Under the pieces are notes generated by a model. The model saw nothing but the letters and a program-made list of their open reading frames with translations, was not told where the DNA came from and made no database searches. From positions 973,001-1,037,000 of the forward strand of contig NZ_CP040813.1 of the NCBI RefSeq assembly GCF_009498295.1: 64,000 nucleotides of DNA. The letters run 5' to 3'. Below, piece by piece: positions 54,986 to 62,975 of the stretch (position 1 is its first letter; each line of letters opens with the position of its first letter). Origin of the DNA: Oceanihabitans sp. IOP_32. GTDB taxonomy: Bacteria; Bacteroidota; Bacteroidia; Flavobacteriales; Flavobacteriaceae. Position numbers and translations under genes: made by a program.

Positions 54986-55544
54986 TTTTTAGGGATTCTA
55001 TTCTAATAGGTCGAAGGTAATGATAATACCTTAAACAGTAATTGTATTTAATTTCGACTCCAGCACCTCGTTTAATTTGTACGACCATTAAAAAATACCA
55101 ATTCAGTTCTAAAGTCATCACAATACGATCTTCATGATCTAGGAAATAATTATCTAAAACCACATCTCCTTTAAAGCCTAAATTCTTGTAAATGTTTAAG
55201 GCGCTCTGGTTATCTGGATATACGGTTAAGGCCACTTCCTTAGCATTTGCGTTTTTTAAGACGGCTATTATTTTCTCTGTTAATTGTTTTCCTAGTCCTT
55301 GCCCTCTGGCTTTGTCATGCACACCTAGAGACAACAACCAACCTTGCATAAGTTCGGTGTTTAAACCACCTATGGCATAGCCTAAAATTTGATTTTGGTC
55401 TTTTGCGACTAGAAAATAATGCCCAGAGATGTCAAATAATTGCCTAACCACAAACGGCGGATAACTGTCGGTGTTAAAAACATGTTGCTCTATGGCGATT
55501 ATGCCCTCTAGGTCTTCTAATGTTGCTTGGCTAATTGTAATCAT
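54912..55544 (-). CDS. GNAT acetyltransferase with abnormal C-terminal extension
   Basis: The first 150 residues are a normal RimI-like GNAT domain with the CoA motif DKARGQGLGKQLTEK and LTVYPDNQSALNIYKNLGF, ending near HEDRIVMTLEL where relatives stop. The frame then runs 60 more residues through what looks like spacer DNA (Tyr-, Arg- and Lys-rich, low-complexity) and 74 bases into the flavoprotein gene. A stop codon has probably been lost or shifted by a small indel. The enzyme core is intact. Substrate is unknown. Confidence 0.8.
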   Translation of the reverse strand: MITISQATLEDLEGIIAIEQHVFNTDSYPPFVVRQLFDISGHYFLVAKDQNQILGYAIGGLNTELMQGWLLSLGVHDKARGQGLGKQLTEKIIAVLKNANAKEVALTVYPDNQSALNIYKNLGFKGDVVLDNYFLDHEDRIVMTLELNWYFLMVVQIKRGAGVEIKYNYCLRYYHYLRPIRIESLKNGTHCYYRKRNLRCYSSAAYKKAF

Positions 55545-55993
55545 GAAAATAGTGTTTTATATCGTTTTTTAGTTTTATTAATTTGAAAAATTTGTTTCCT
55601 AGGTTTACGGAAGACCGCTCAGATACTTTTCTGTCTCACAACAGTTCATAAAGTCCAGATTTAATTATTTTAATGGTTGTAATATAGTGATGATTTCCTG
55701 CCTGTAAAGTCAATGTATATGCTATTTTTTAAATGGTGATTTTTTATAAACTATCACTACTCTAAATCTTTCAATTTTATATGAAACGCATAAAGAATAA
55801 TACCGTATGAATCTGTTAGAGAATGTCAATTTGACACATAAACACCTGTTAATGCGCTAATTAACTGAATAATTGTCAGAAAAAAGACCCAAAGACAACA
55901 CTTATAAGGTTTGGTATTCCTTTTGCTTTACATGCATTGAAGTCAAATGAGATTTCAAGTTTAAAATATTGTTTAATTTAAAATTTTGTAAAA
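55545..55993. other. 449-base gap before the Hsp20 gene
   Basis: It holds the divergent promoters of the GNAT and Hsp20 genes. Visible structures are a GTGAT/ATCAC inverted repeat near 55733-55770 and the TGTCAA-T-TTGACA palindrome listed separately. No coding frame and no dispersed repeat are seen. Confidence 0.5.
55824..55836. promoter_or_regulatory. 13-base palindrome upstream of Hsp20
   Basis: TGTCAATTTGACA is a perfect inverted repeat around a central T, 158 bases before the Hsp20 start. It could be a repressor site or overlap a promoter. No CIRCE element is present. Confidence 0.3.
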
Positions 55994-56470
55994 ATGAGCA
56001 ATTTAGTAAATGTTCCTAACAATCGAGGTTTGGCTAAAACAAATTCTAATTCCAACTTCCCTAGTTTATCGAATTGGTTGGACGATGTTTTTAACAGAGA
56101 TTTACCATCTGTATTAACCTCAAACTTTAATACGGGTATCACACTTCCAAAAGTGAATATTAAAGAAACTACCGATGCTTTTGAAGTAGAGATGGCTGTA
56201 CCTGGCTTAAAAAAGTCTGATTTCAAACTTGATGTTGATAATGATGTGTTGTCAATTTCTACTGAAATTACCGAAGAAAAAGAAGATAAAAACGATCACT
56301 ATACGCGAAGAGAATTTGGTTATTCATCATTTAAACGCAGCTTCACTTTGCCAGAAAGTGTAGACGACGATAAGATTGAAGCGCATTATAAAGAAGGTAT
56401 TTTAAGTGTTATTTTACCTAAAAAGGAAGAGGCTAAACAAAAGTCAGCAAGACGCATTGAAATTTCTTAA
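55994..56470 (+). CDS. Small heat shock protein (Hsp20/alpha-crystallin)
   Basis: A 158-residue chaperone that holds unfolded proteins. The alpha-crystallin domain covers about residues 50-145, with VNIKETTDAFEVEMAVPGLKKSDF-type strands and a final EGILSVILPKKE. N-terminal WLDDVFNRDLPS is typical. The gene stands alone and is probably heat- or stress-induced. A strong terminator follows 22 bases after the stop codon. Confidence 0.95.
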   Translation: MSNLVNVPNNRGLAKTNSNSNFPSLSNWLDDVFNRDLPSVLTSNFNTGITLPKVNIKETTDAFEVEMAVPGLKKSDFKLDVDNDVLSISTEITEEKEDKNDHYTRREFGYSSFKRSFTLPESVDDDKIEAHYKEGILSVILPKKEEAKQKSARRIEIS

Positions 56471-56491
56471 TCGCAACTTAGTTGCATGAAC

Positions 56492-56540
56492 AACGCCTTA
56501 GATGCGATTTAAAATACTCGCATCTAAGGCGTTTCTTTTT
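56492..56540 (+). terminator. Terminator after Hsp20
   Basis: AACGCCTTAGATGCGA pairs perfectly with TCGCATCTAAGGCGTT around a 10-base loop and is followed by TCTTTTT. Confidence 0.9.
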
Positions 56541-56631
56541 AGTCTAAAAAAACAAATTTACTTCCAAACAGACCTTCAAATTTTTCCCTTAATTTTATTG
56601 ATACAAAGGATGACTTTATATGTCTTATGCT

Positions 56632-58695
56632 CTAAAAACCGTCTAGACCTTCATCAAAATTGAATAAAGCATAACCCTCGTCTTCCATATATCCGGGAAC
56701 ATCAGATTTTTGATTCTGAGCAGCCTCATCGGATACTGGAGTTGAAAATGGCATTTTGCCTTGAGGCTTAAATCGACCTGTTACAACATCTAATAAAGCT
56801 TCTGGAGTAGTTCCAAAGGTAGCGAGAACACTCTTTACGTGCTTTGATCCCTCTTGATAAATCTCGTCTATAGCCCAAGGATTTGAGTAATTCACAGCCA
56901 GTATTGTTGGTTTTTTAGAAGTTAGTGTTTTAATATAGTCTACATCCACATTGTTATTGGAAAGATTAATATGTAGTGCACTACCATCTGCGTCAAATAA
57001 AGAAGGAGATTTTGGTACCAACCACAATAATATCAAGTCTGCTTTTTCGGGGGTGTTTACAATTTCTATATCCCATTCATTCTTTTCTGTTTGAAAAACA
57101 TTAGAAGCCTCAGCACCTTTTTTTGGATAATACGTTTCAAAATAGACTTTCGTTTTTGGTTTTATAGGAAGAGTTTTTCCTTCTCCAAGATTAGTATTAC
57201 GCAATAGAACGATAGATTTACGCATCGCTAAATCTGCACGCAGTTGAAATTCTTTTTTGCCTATTGTACTTATAGCTGCATCGATACTTACATATGGATC
57301 CTCAAAAAGTCCTAAGCGAAATTTCTCTAACAATAGAAGATTTACAGACTCATCGACCTTAGGCATAAGTTCTGGGTGTTGTTTTAATGTGGTGATAAGT
57401 TGCTCTGGATTAGCGGTACCCGAGAATATATTTACGCCTGCATCTATGGCCATTTTATAACGCTCGGTAATACTGAGTTCCTCGACACCCCAAGGCATCA
57501 TATCTATAGGTCCTGTATCTGAGTTTATAATGCCTTCAAAACCTAATTCGCCGCGCAATACCTCTTGTAGAATTCGTTTGTTATACGCATAAGCGACCTC
57601 ATCGTATTGGGTTCCCACGGGATACGAATAATATGGCATGATTGCCGAAGTTCCTGCCTCGATAGCCGCTTTAAAGGGAATTAAATTCGTATTGAACATG
57701 CCTCCAGGAAAAACTTCTCTTTTTCCCCAATCAAAATGTGGGTCGTGTCCCCCTTCTGCAGCTCCTCCGCCAGGAAAGTGTTTGGTTGTTAGCGCTATAG
57801 AATTAGGGCCTAATTCTTTGCCCTGAAAACCCAATACTATTTCACGCATCATATTTGCAGATAAGTCGGCGTCTTCTCCAAAAGTACCTTCTACTCTTTG
57901 CCATCTTGGTTCTGTGGCAAGATCAGCCATGTACATATAGCCTTTTCTTATTCCTGCAGCCCTCCACTCTTGTCTTGCTATATTGGCAAATTCACGAACC
58001 AACTCGAAATCACGCATGGCTGCCATACCCAGCTCTCCAGGCCAAGTAGAGAACGGCGTTTTACCAACACTTAAACCTATAGAAGCATCCATGGTGATAT
58101 GATTTCTGGGGTTAGAGGTTATAATACCCGGAATACCAAGACCATCACTTTCACACAAAGCTTGTAGATTATTTGCCCATTCTGCCAAAATTTTCGGAGA
58201 GGGATTAGCTCGTAAAATAAAATGCCGTTTATGAAATTGAGTGACATCCTTAGTGGTACCCGCAGCACCCATATTAGGAGCTGGTAAAGGTTTTTTAGTA
58301 AACATATTAATATCCCAAACCAAATCAGTTTCGTTAAAACCACTTGAAATAGCTCCTTCACTTTGTGGTTTTTGAAATGACCAGTCGTTTTCCAAACGCG
58401 TAGAACTTATAATCATAAATCCAGCTTTTTGCTCTAAGCTCATTTTAGAAATTAAATCCTGACTACGCTCTTCATAGGGTAAACGCCAATCTTCGTAAAC
58501 ATCAAGCTTTCCATTTTTGTTAAGATCTTTAAATTGAAGACCATCGAGCGCTATCAATTCTACAGCTCTATAGCCCAGTTGCACTTGCATAGGTTCTTCT
58601 TGCTTGTTGGTATGACGACAACTAGACAATAATGTTGCCATGGCGCATAAGACCGTAAAAATAACCAAGTGCTGTGTTGCTTTTTTTAAATACAT
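56632..58695 (-). CDS. Glycoside hydrolase family 3 lipoprotein (beta-glucosidase-like)
   Basis: A 687-residue exported lipoprotein (LCAMATLLSSC lipobox). A short EF-hand-like DLNKNGKLDVYED precedes the GH3 catalytic domain. Family markers are TTKHFPGGGAAEGGHD, and the nucleophile region GFEGIINSDTGPID, where the usual SDW reads SDT. The second alpha/beta domain follows from about residue 440. The ATG at 58695 was chosen for its lipoprotein signal; 50 codons of open frame upstream look non-coding. It probably cleaves beta-linked glucose or xylose from oligosaccharides outside the inner membrane. Confidence 0.92.
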   Translation of the reverse strand: MYLKKATQHLVIFTVLCAMATLLSSCRHTNKQEEPMQVQLGYRAVELIALDGLQFKDLNKNGKLDVYEDWRLPYEERSQDLISKMSLEQKAGFMIISSTRLENDWSFQKPQSEGAISSGFNETDLVWDINMFTKKPLPAPNMGAAGTTKDVTQFHKRHFILRANPSPKILAEWANNLQALCESDGLGIPGIITSNPRNHITMDASIGLSVGKTPFSTWPGELGMAAMRDFELVREFANIARQEWRAAGIRKGYMYMADLATEPRWQRVEGTFGEDADLSANMMREIVLGFQGKELGPNSIALTTKHFPGGGAAEGGHDPHFDWGKREVFPGGMFNTNLIPFKAAIEAGTSAIMPYYSYPVGTQYDEVAYAYNKRILQEVLRGELGFEGIINSDTGPIDMMPWGVEELSITERYKMAIDAGVNIFSGTANPEQLITTLKQHPELMPKVDESVNLLLLEKFRLGLFEDPYVSIDAAISTIGKKEFQLRADLAMRKSIVLLRNTNLGEGKTLPIKPKTKVYFETYYPKKGAEASNVFQTEKNEWDIEIVNTPEKADLILLWLVPKSPSLFDADGSALHINLSNNNVDVDYIKTLTSKKPTILAVNYSNPWAIDEIYQEGSKHVKSVLATFGTTPEALLDVVTGRFKPQGKMPFSTPVSDEAAQNQKSDVPGYMEDEGYALFNFDEGLDGF

Positions 58696-58946
58696 AATAT
58701 TGTTGTTATTTATTCGTAGGATTCCATGGCAAAATTTTGAAACCAAGCATGATGATAAATTAAAGTAATCCAAATTTTTAATGGTTAGATATGCCACCAC
58801 GGTTAAATCTACTATTTTATTTTTTTTGAGCGTAAGAAAAATCACCGCTGTTTCAGTCCTAATTTAATTTTTCAAATTCAAAATTTTAAGGCTTGTTTAA
58901 ATGCTTCGGCTCTTTTTTTTAAAACCACACTTTTCTATTTATCAAC

Positions 58947-58966
58947 TGTTTTCGTGTGCGAACACA
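58947..58966. promoter_or_regulatory. Candidate LacI-type operator between GH3 and regulator genes
   Basis: TGTTTTCG-TGTG-CGAACACA is an imperfect palindrome (7 of 8 arm pairs) in the 448-base divergent gap, 178 bases before the regulator and 252 bases before the GH3 gene. Size and symmetry suit a LacI-family site. The rest of the gap is AT-rich, with a TATTTTTG box at 59063-59070 on the plus strand. Confidence 0.4.
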
Positions 58967-59143
58967 AATCTAATCAAAATATTACACAATATCAGGCTCT
59001 AAAATGAAAATAGAATGTTTTTATAAAACGCGAATATCTTTTCTAAACAAAAATATTTTAACTATTTTTGGTGTTTTAACTACTCTAAATCAGGACTAAA
59101 GCCAGCTTTTAGCGTATAGTCTTTTTAAACAACCTAGAATATT

Positions 59144-60211
59144 GTGAAAACAATTAAAGATATAGCAGAAGAAGCTAAAGTATCTACTGGAACTGTAGAT
59201 CGGGTAATCCACAACAGGCCAGGAGTTTCGCTAAAGACCAAGACTAAAATCCAGAAATTACTGAAGAAGTATAATTTTGAAACCAATTTACTTGCCAGCA
59301 CCTTAGCCTCTCAAAAAAAATATGTTATTGTGGCTTTAATTCCTTTGCATAAATCTAAAAAAGACTATTGGTATGAACCAAAAAAAGGAGTAAAAATAGC
59401 TTTTAAAGAAATTCGGAAATACGGAGTAGAAGCACATTGTATACATTTTGATCAGTTTGATCTGAACAGCTACAAAAAGGGTTTAGATCAAATTCTTAAA
59501 ATAAATCCAGATGGCGTGGTATTGGCGCCTTTTTTTTACAATACGTCTTCAAAGTTTAGTAAGGTTTTAGATGAGAAAAATATACCCTATGTCTACATTA
59601 ATATAGACCTAGAAGAGCAGAAAAACCTCTCATTTATTGGACAAGACTCTTTTAACAGTGGTTACTTATGTGGTAAGATGATGAATTTATGTGTTAACGA
59701 AACCACACACTTAGCTATTCTTTTATCAAAAAAAAATGTAGATAACCATCGAGCCATAGAAGATAGGGTTAAGGGATTTTTAAACTATTTCTCACAAAAG
59801 AATACCAATCGGGTAATTAAAAAAATTTTCTTCGAGAGCATGGAAATAGAGCAAGTTAGAAAAGTTCTTACCAAAGAGCTCATCAAGGATAATGAGATTA
59901 AAGGCTTATTTATTCCCTCTAGCTCTGCCCATATTGTCGGCGATTTTCTTGAAAGTATAGATCTTACTCATATTCGGGTTATTGGCTTTGATGCACATCA
60001 AAACAATATAGATTATATTAAAAAAGGTATTATTGATTTTGCAATAGACCAAAACCCCTTTGATCAAGGTTATGTTGGGGTTAAAATACTATTTGAGTAT
60101 TTATTGTTGCGAAAAGAACCAAATCCTAAATACAACTCTCCAATGACGATAGTGACCAAAGAAAATGTAGATTATTTTAACGTCATGTCGCTCATTGAAT
60201 TCGCGACTTAA
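59144..60211 (+). CDS. LacI-family transcriptional regulator
   Basis: A 355-residue protein starting with GTG. The N-terminal helix-turn-helix and hinge (TIKDIAEEAKVSTGTVDRVIHNRPGVS) is typical of LacI. The effector domain resembles type-I periplasmic sugar-binding proteins (VIVALIPLHKSKKDYWYEPKKG, VRVIGFDAHQNN-like and FAIDQNPFDQGYVGV). It probably controls the flanking GH3 and keto-sugar genes in response to a sugar. No ATG fits better than the GTG, because the helix-turn-helix begins at once. Confidence 0.92.
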   Translation: MKTIKDIAEEAKVSTGTVDRVIHNRPGVSLKTKTKIQKLLKKYNFETNLLASTLASQKKYVIVALIPLHKSKKDYWYEPKKGVKIAFKEIRKYGVEAHCIHFDQFDLNSYKKGLDQILKINPDGVVLAPFFYNTSSKFSKVLDEKNIPYVYINIDLEEQKNLSFIGQDSFNSGYLCGKMMNLCVNETTHLAILLSKKNVDNHRAIEDRVKGFLNYFSQKNTNRVIKKIFFESMEIEQVRKVLTKELIKDNEIKGLFIPSSSAHIVGDFLESIDLTHIRVIGFDAHQNNIDYIKKGIIDFAIDQNPFDQGYVGVKILFEYLLLRKEPNPKYNSPMTIVTKENVDYFNVMSLIEFAT

Positions 60212-60227
60212 TGTTACCGTGTGAATT

Positions 60228-60290
60228 AAAAGCCAAAACCATACAATTAAAATGATATAACTATTTTTTGTATAGTTTTGGCTTTTGATT
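60228..60290. terminator. Possible bidirectional terminator after the LacI gene
   Basis: AAAAGCCAAAACCATACAA pairs with TTGTATAGTTTTGGCTTTT with one mismatch, around a 21-base loop. It lies between two convergent genes. Confidence 0.6.
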
Positions 60291-60330
60291 TTATAGAAAA
60301 AAACCCAGTACAACTCTATATTAAAAGCTT

Positions 60331-60371
60331 ATACCAAATTAACAATGTGACATTCAAAATTAAATTGGTAT
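60331..60371 (-). repeat. Dispersed inverted-repeat element, copy 6 (ends only)
   Basis: Only 41 bases: ATACCAAATTAACAATGTGA joined to CATTCAAAATTAAATTGGTAT (written in two parts). These are the two termini of the family with the whole core missing. It lies between convergent genes. Confidence 0.7.
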
Positions 60372-60421
60372 TAACGCTTTTTCTTCGTCGTAAATATATA
60401 GATTTATGTTTTTAACTACCT

Positions 60422-61612
60422 TTAATAAAAGTCTTTTAAGGTTTTGTGTATAATTTCATTATTATACATGGCATCTAATCCCATTTGTACACCAACCGCT
60501 GTATTTGCTCCAGTAATGAGATTAGAATTAGGTGCTGTATTATTTAAAATACTGTCCTTAAAATCCATTAAGGCCTGTTTAGTTGGGTTGGCATGCTCAA
60601 CTTCAATTGGAATTCCGTTTTCTTGCTCCCAGGCTTTTGTTGCTCCAGAAACACCATCAACGTTCCCCATTTCTTTCTTATCATTTGCTTCTGGATAAAA
60701 CCAAGCTTTTTCATAATCCAGAACAATGGTACCTTTATCGCCTAACACTTTAATTTTGAAATCGTCTTTAGAATTACTGGTTAAACAGGTAAACTTTGCC
60801 TTAACACCGTCTGGATAGCTGTAAATAAGATGAATATTGTCGAAAGTCTCCCGACCATCTTTCCAGTAATCTACGCCACCCACACCAAGAACCTTATTGG
60901 GTGTCGCATCCAAAACCCAATTCGCAAAGTCTATTTGATGAGAACAAAGCTCGGCAACGAGTCCGCCAGAATATTCCCTGTACATCCTCCAATTTACGGC
61001 CCTCTCCATACTTGGTTGGGGCACCGGACGTCTCCAATCGCCATTACGATTCCACTGACAATCGAAAGCGACTACCTTTCCAATCTTGCCTTCACGTATA
61101 AGATTAACCACGTGATTGTACAATCTTGAACTATGATATTGATGTCCTGTTTGGAATATTAGAGAAGATTGAGATCCTTTCTCTACAAGCGCCTTGATTC
61201 CAGAATACCCTTTTGCCAAAGTTTTTTCGGCAAAAACATGTTTTCCTGCATCAATACTATCAATGCCAATTTGAGAATGCGTATTAAGGGGAGTTGCAAT
61301 TATAACCGCATCTACATCTTTATTATCCAATAACTTACGATAATCGTTGTAACCTTTAGCCTTTCTACCGGCTTTTGCCAAACCTTCTTCTAATCTAAAA
61401 GGCAAGACATCGCAACATGCGGTAACATGAATTCCATCCATCGCATTTAAAATTGGCATGAGTCCTGTACCTCGATTTCCTGAACCAATTATGCCAACAT
61501 TAATAACGGCGTTTGCACCATTAAAATTTAGAGCGTTAGCCAAAACAGATGTTGATGTTACGGCAGCTAAAGCTCCTAAGCCTCCTTTTATTACAAAGTC
61601 TCTTCTTTTCAT
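60422..61612 (-). CDS. Gfo/Idh/MocA-family oxidoreductase, Tat-exported (396 residues)
   Basis: A twin-arginine-type leader (MKRRDFVIKGGLGALAAVTS) precedes the NAD(P)-binding fold (INVGIIGSGNRGTGLMPIL) and the catalytic lysine segment HVFAEKTLAKGYSG, where the usual EKP is EKT. The second domain has the ELCSHQIDFANWVL segment with its active-site His. It probably oxidises or reduces a sugar in the periplasm with a tightly bound cofactor. It is the last gene of a three-gene operon with another such enzyme and a DUF1080 protein. Confidence 0.92.
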   Translation of the reverse strand: MKRRDFVIKGGLGALAAVTSTSVLANALNFNGANAVINVGIIGSGNRGTGLMPILNAMDGIHVTACCDVLPFRLEEGLAKAGRKAKGYNDYRKLLDNKDVDAVIIATPLNTHSQIGIDSIDAGKHVFAEKTLAKGYSGIKALVEKGSQSSLIFQTGHQYHSSRLYNHVVNLIREGKIGKVVAFDCQWNRNGDWRRPVPQPSMERAVNWRMYREYSGGLVAELCSHQIDFANWVLDATPNKVLGVGGVDYWKDGRETFDNIHLIYSYPDGVKAKFTCLTSNSKDDFKIKVLGDKGTIVLDYEKAWFYPEANDKKEMGNVDGVSGATKAWEQENGIPIEVEHANPTKQALMDFKDSILNNTAPNSNLITGANTAVGVQMGLDAMYNNEIIHKTLKDFY

Positions 61613-61619
61613 TTATATA

Positions 61620-62963
61620 CTATAATTTTGGTTCCCATCCTGGGGCATAATTACGACTCCATAGTTTCATAGCGTCACGATCAAACATGGTTCCTGTGGT
61701 ATCGTCAATACCAAAACCTTTACCAATGCGGAAAGCAATATTTGAATAATGCACCATAGCCATACTAATATTGGCATCGTCTATAGGAGCGTTTAACTTA
61801 GCTTTCCCGCGAATGGCATCGAAAAAATTCATGACGTGAGCAGTAGACATACTGCCGCCACCGCCAAGGGCTGTTCCGCTTTCACTAGAATTTAACTCGC
61901 TAGACCTAATCAATTTTCCGCCTCTGTCGTAAAGCATGTATTTTTCTCGGTCAACAAAAACAGATCCTTCACTACCGTAAATTACGGTACCTCGTCCGTT
62001 GCCACCGTAAGTGTTATAACCGTTGCGGCTTTTTCCGTCCCATTGTATGATTTTATCATTGGAAAAACGAAAGGTTGCTTCCATGGTATCGTACATCTCC
62101 CAGCCATCATTTACAAAATGTCTTTTAGCAGCTTCAACTTCAACGTGCATAGGTAAATCTACACCCAAGGCCCAACGTGCTACATCGAGTTCATGTGTTG
62201 CGTTGTTGCCAGCTTCGGCAGTGCCGTATTCCCAACCGTACCAATGCCAATTATAATCCCAAGTCTCTTCGGTATATTCACGTCGTGGTGCTGGGCCTTG
62301 CCAGAGCTCCCAATCTAATCCCTGTGGAACAGCAGCCTTTTTTTGAACCGGCACCTCCCCTCGTAGATTGTTGTAAAAGGCAACGGCTTTATATGGCGTC
62401 CCTATAACCCCATTATGGATTTCTTTTATTATTTCGATAGTATGAACCGAAGAACGTTGTTGGTTCCCCATTTGAACTACTTTATTATACTTTTTTGCAG
62501 CTTGAACTAATAATTCGTTTTCAAACAAGTTATGACTACTCGGTTTTTCTACAAATACATTTTGTCCAGCTTGTAAAGCTAAAATAGATCCAGGTGCATG
62601 CCAGTGATCTGGTGTTGCGTTAATTAAAGCATCTACCTTCGAATCTGCAATCACTTTTAGGATATCATTCTCTAATTTAGGTTTATAATCTATGTGTTCG
62701 GAAAAATTTTTCATCGCTTTTGTGCGCTGACTTTCCATAACATCACACAAATACAATAAGTTCACATTAGCCTCTTTTTTTGCAATAGGCTCATAAAAAG
62801 CACCCAATCGTCGTCCAAGACCCGCGATGGCCACATTAATTCTGTCGTTGGCACCAATAATCCTGCGATAACTGCTGGCTGGCATAGCCATTGCAGAACT
62901 ACCCATCGCAACAGCCGCAGTTCCCAAAATTGTTTTTGTTATAAAATTTCTCCTTGAAGTCAT
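61620..62963 (-). CDS. Gfo/Idh/MocA-family oxidoreductase, Tat-exported (447 residues)
   Basis: The leader MTSRRNFITKTILGTAAVAM is of twin-arginine type. The nucleotide-binding fold has INVAIAGLGRRLGAF, and the catalytic motif is NVFVEKPSSHNLFENE. The second domain carries GNNATHELDVARWALG with the likely catalytic His. It belongs to the same family as the next enzyme but is not a close copy. Seven bases separate the two genes. A sugar, or a 3-keto sugar, is the probable substrate. Confidence 0.92.
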   Translation of the reverse strand: MTSRRNFITKTILGTAAVAMGSSAMAMPASSYRRIIGANDRINVAIAGLGRRLGAFYEPIAKKEANVNLLYLCDVMESQRTKAMKNFSEHIDYKPKLENDILKVIADSKVDALINATPDHWHAPGSILALQAGQNVFVEKPSSHNLFENELLVQAAKKYNKVVQMGNQQRSSVHTIEIIKEIHNGVIGTPYKAVAFYNNLRGEVPVQKKAAVPQGLDWELWQGPAPRREYTEETWDYNWHWYGWEYGTAEAGNNATHELDVARWALGVDLPMHVEVEAAKRHFVNDGWEMYDTMEATFRFSNDKIIQWDGKSRNGYNTYGGNGRGTVIYGSEGSVFVDREKYMLYDRGGKLIRSSELNSSESGTALGGGGSMSTAHVMNFFDAIRGKAKLNAPIDDANISMAMVHYSNIAFRIGKGFGIDDTTGTMFDRDAMKLWSRNYAPGWEPKL

Positions 62964-62975
62964 ATTAAAGTGAAT

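Noticed and set aside
58696-58845. A 50-codon N-terminal extension of the GH3 protein
   Set aside because: The segment looks like spacer DNA, and the ATG at 58695 begins a clear lipoprotein signal with lipobox LSSC.
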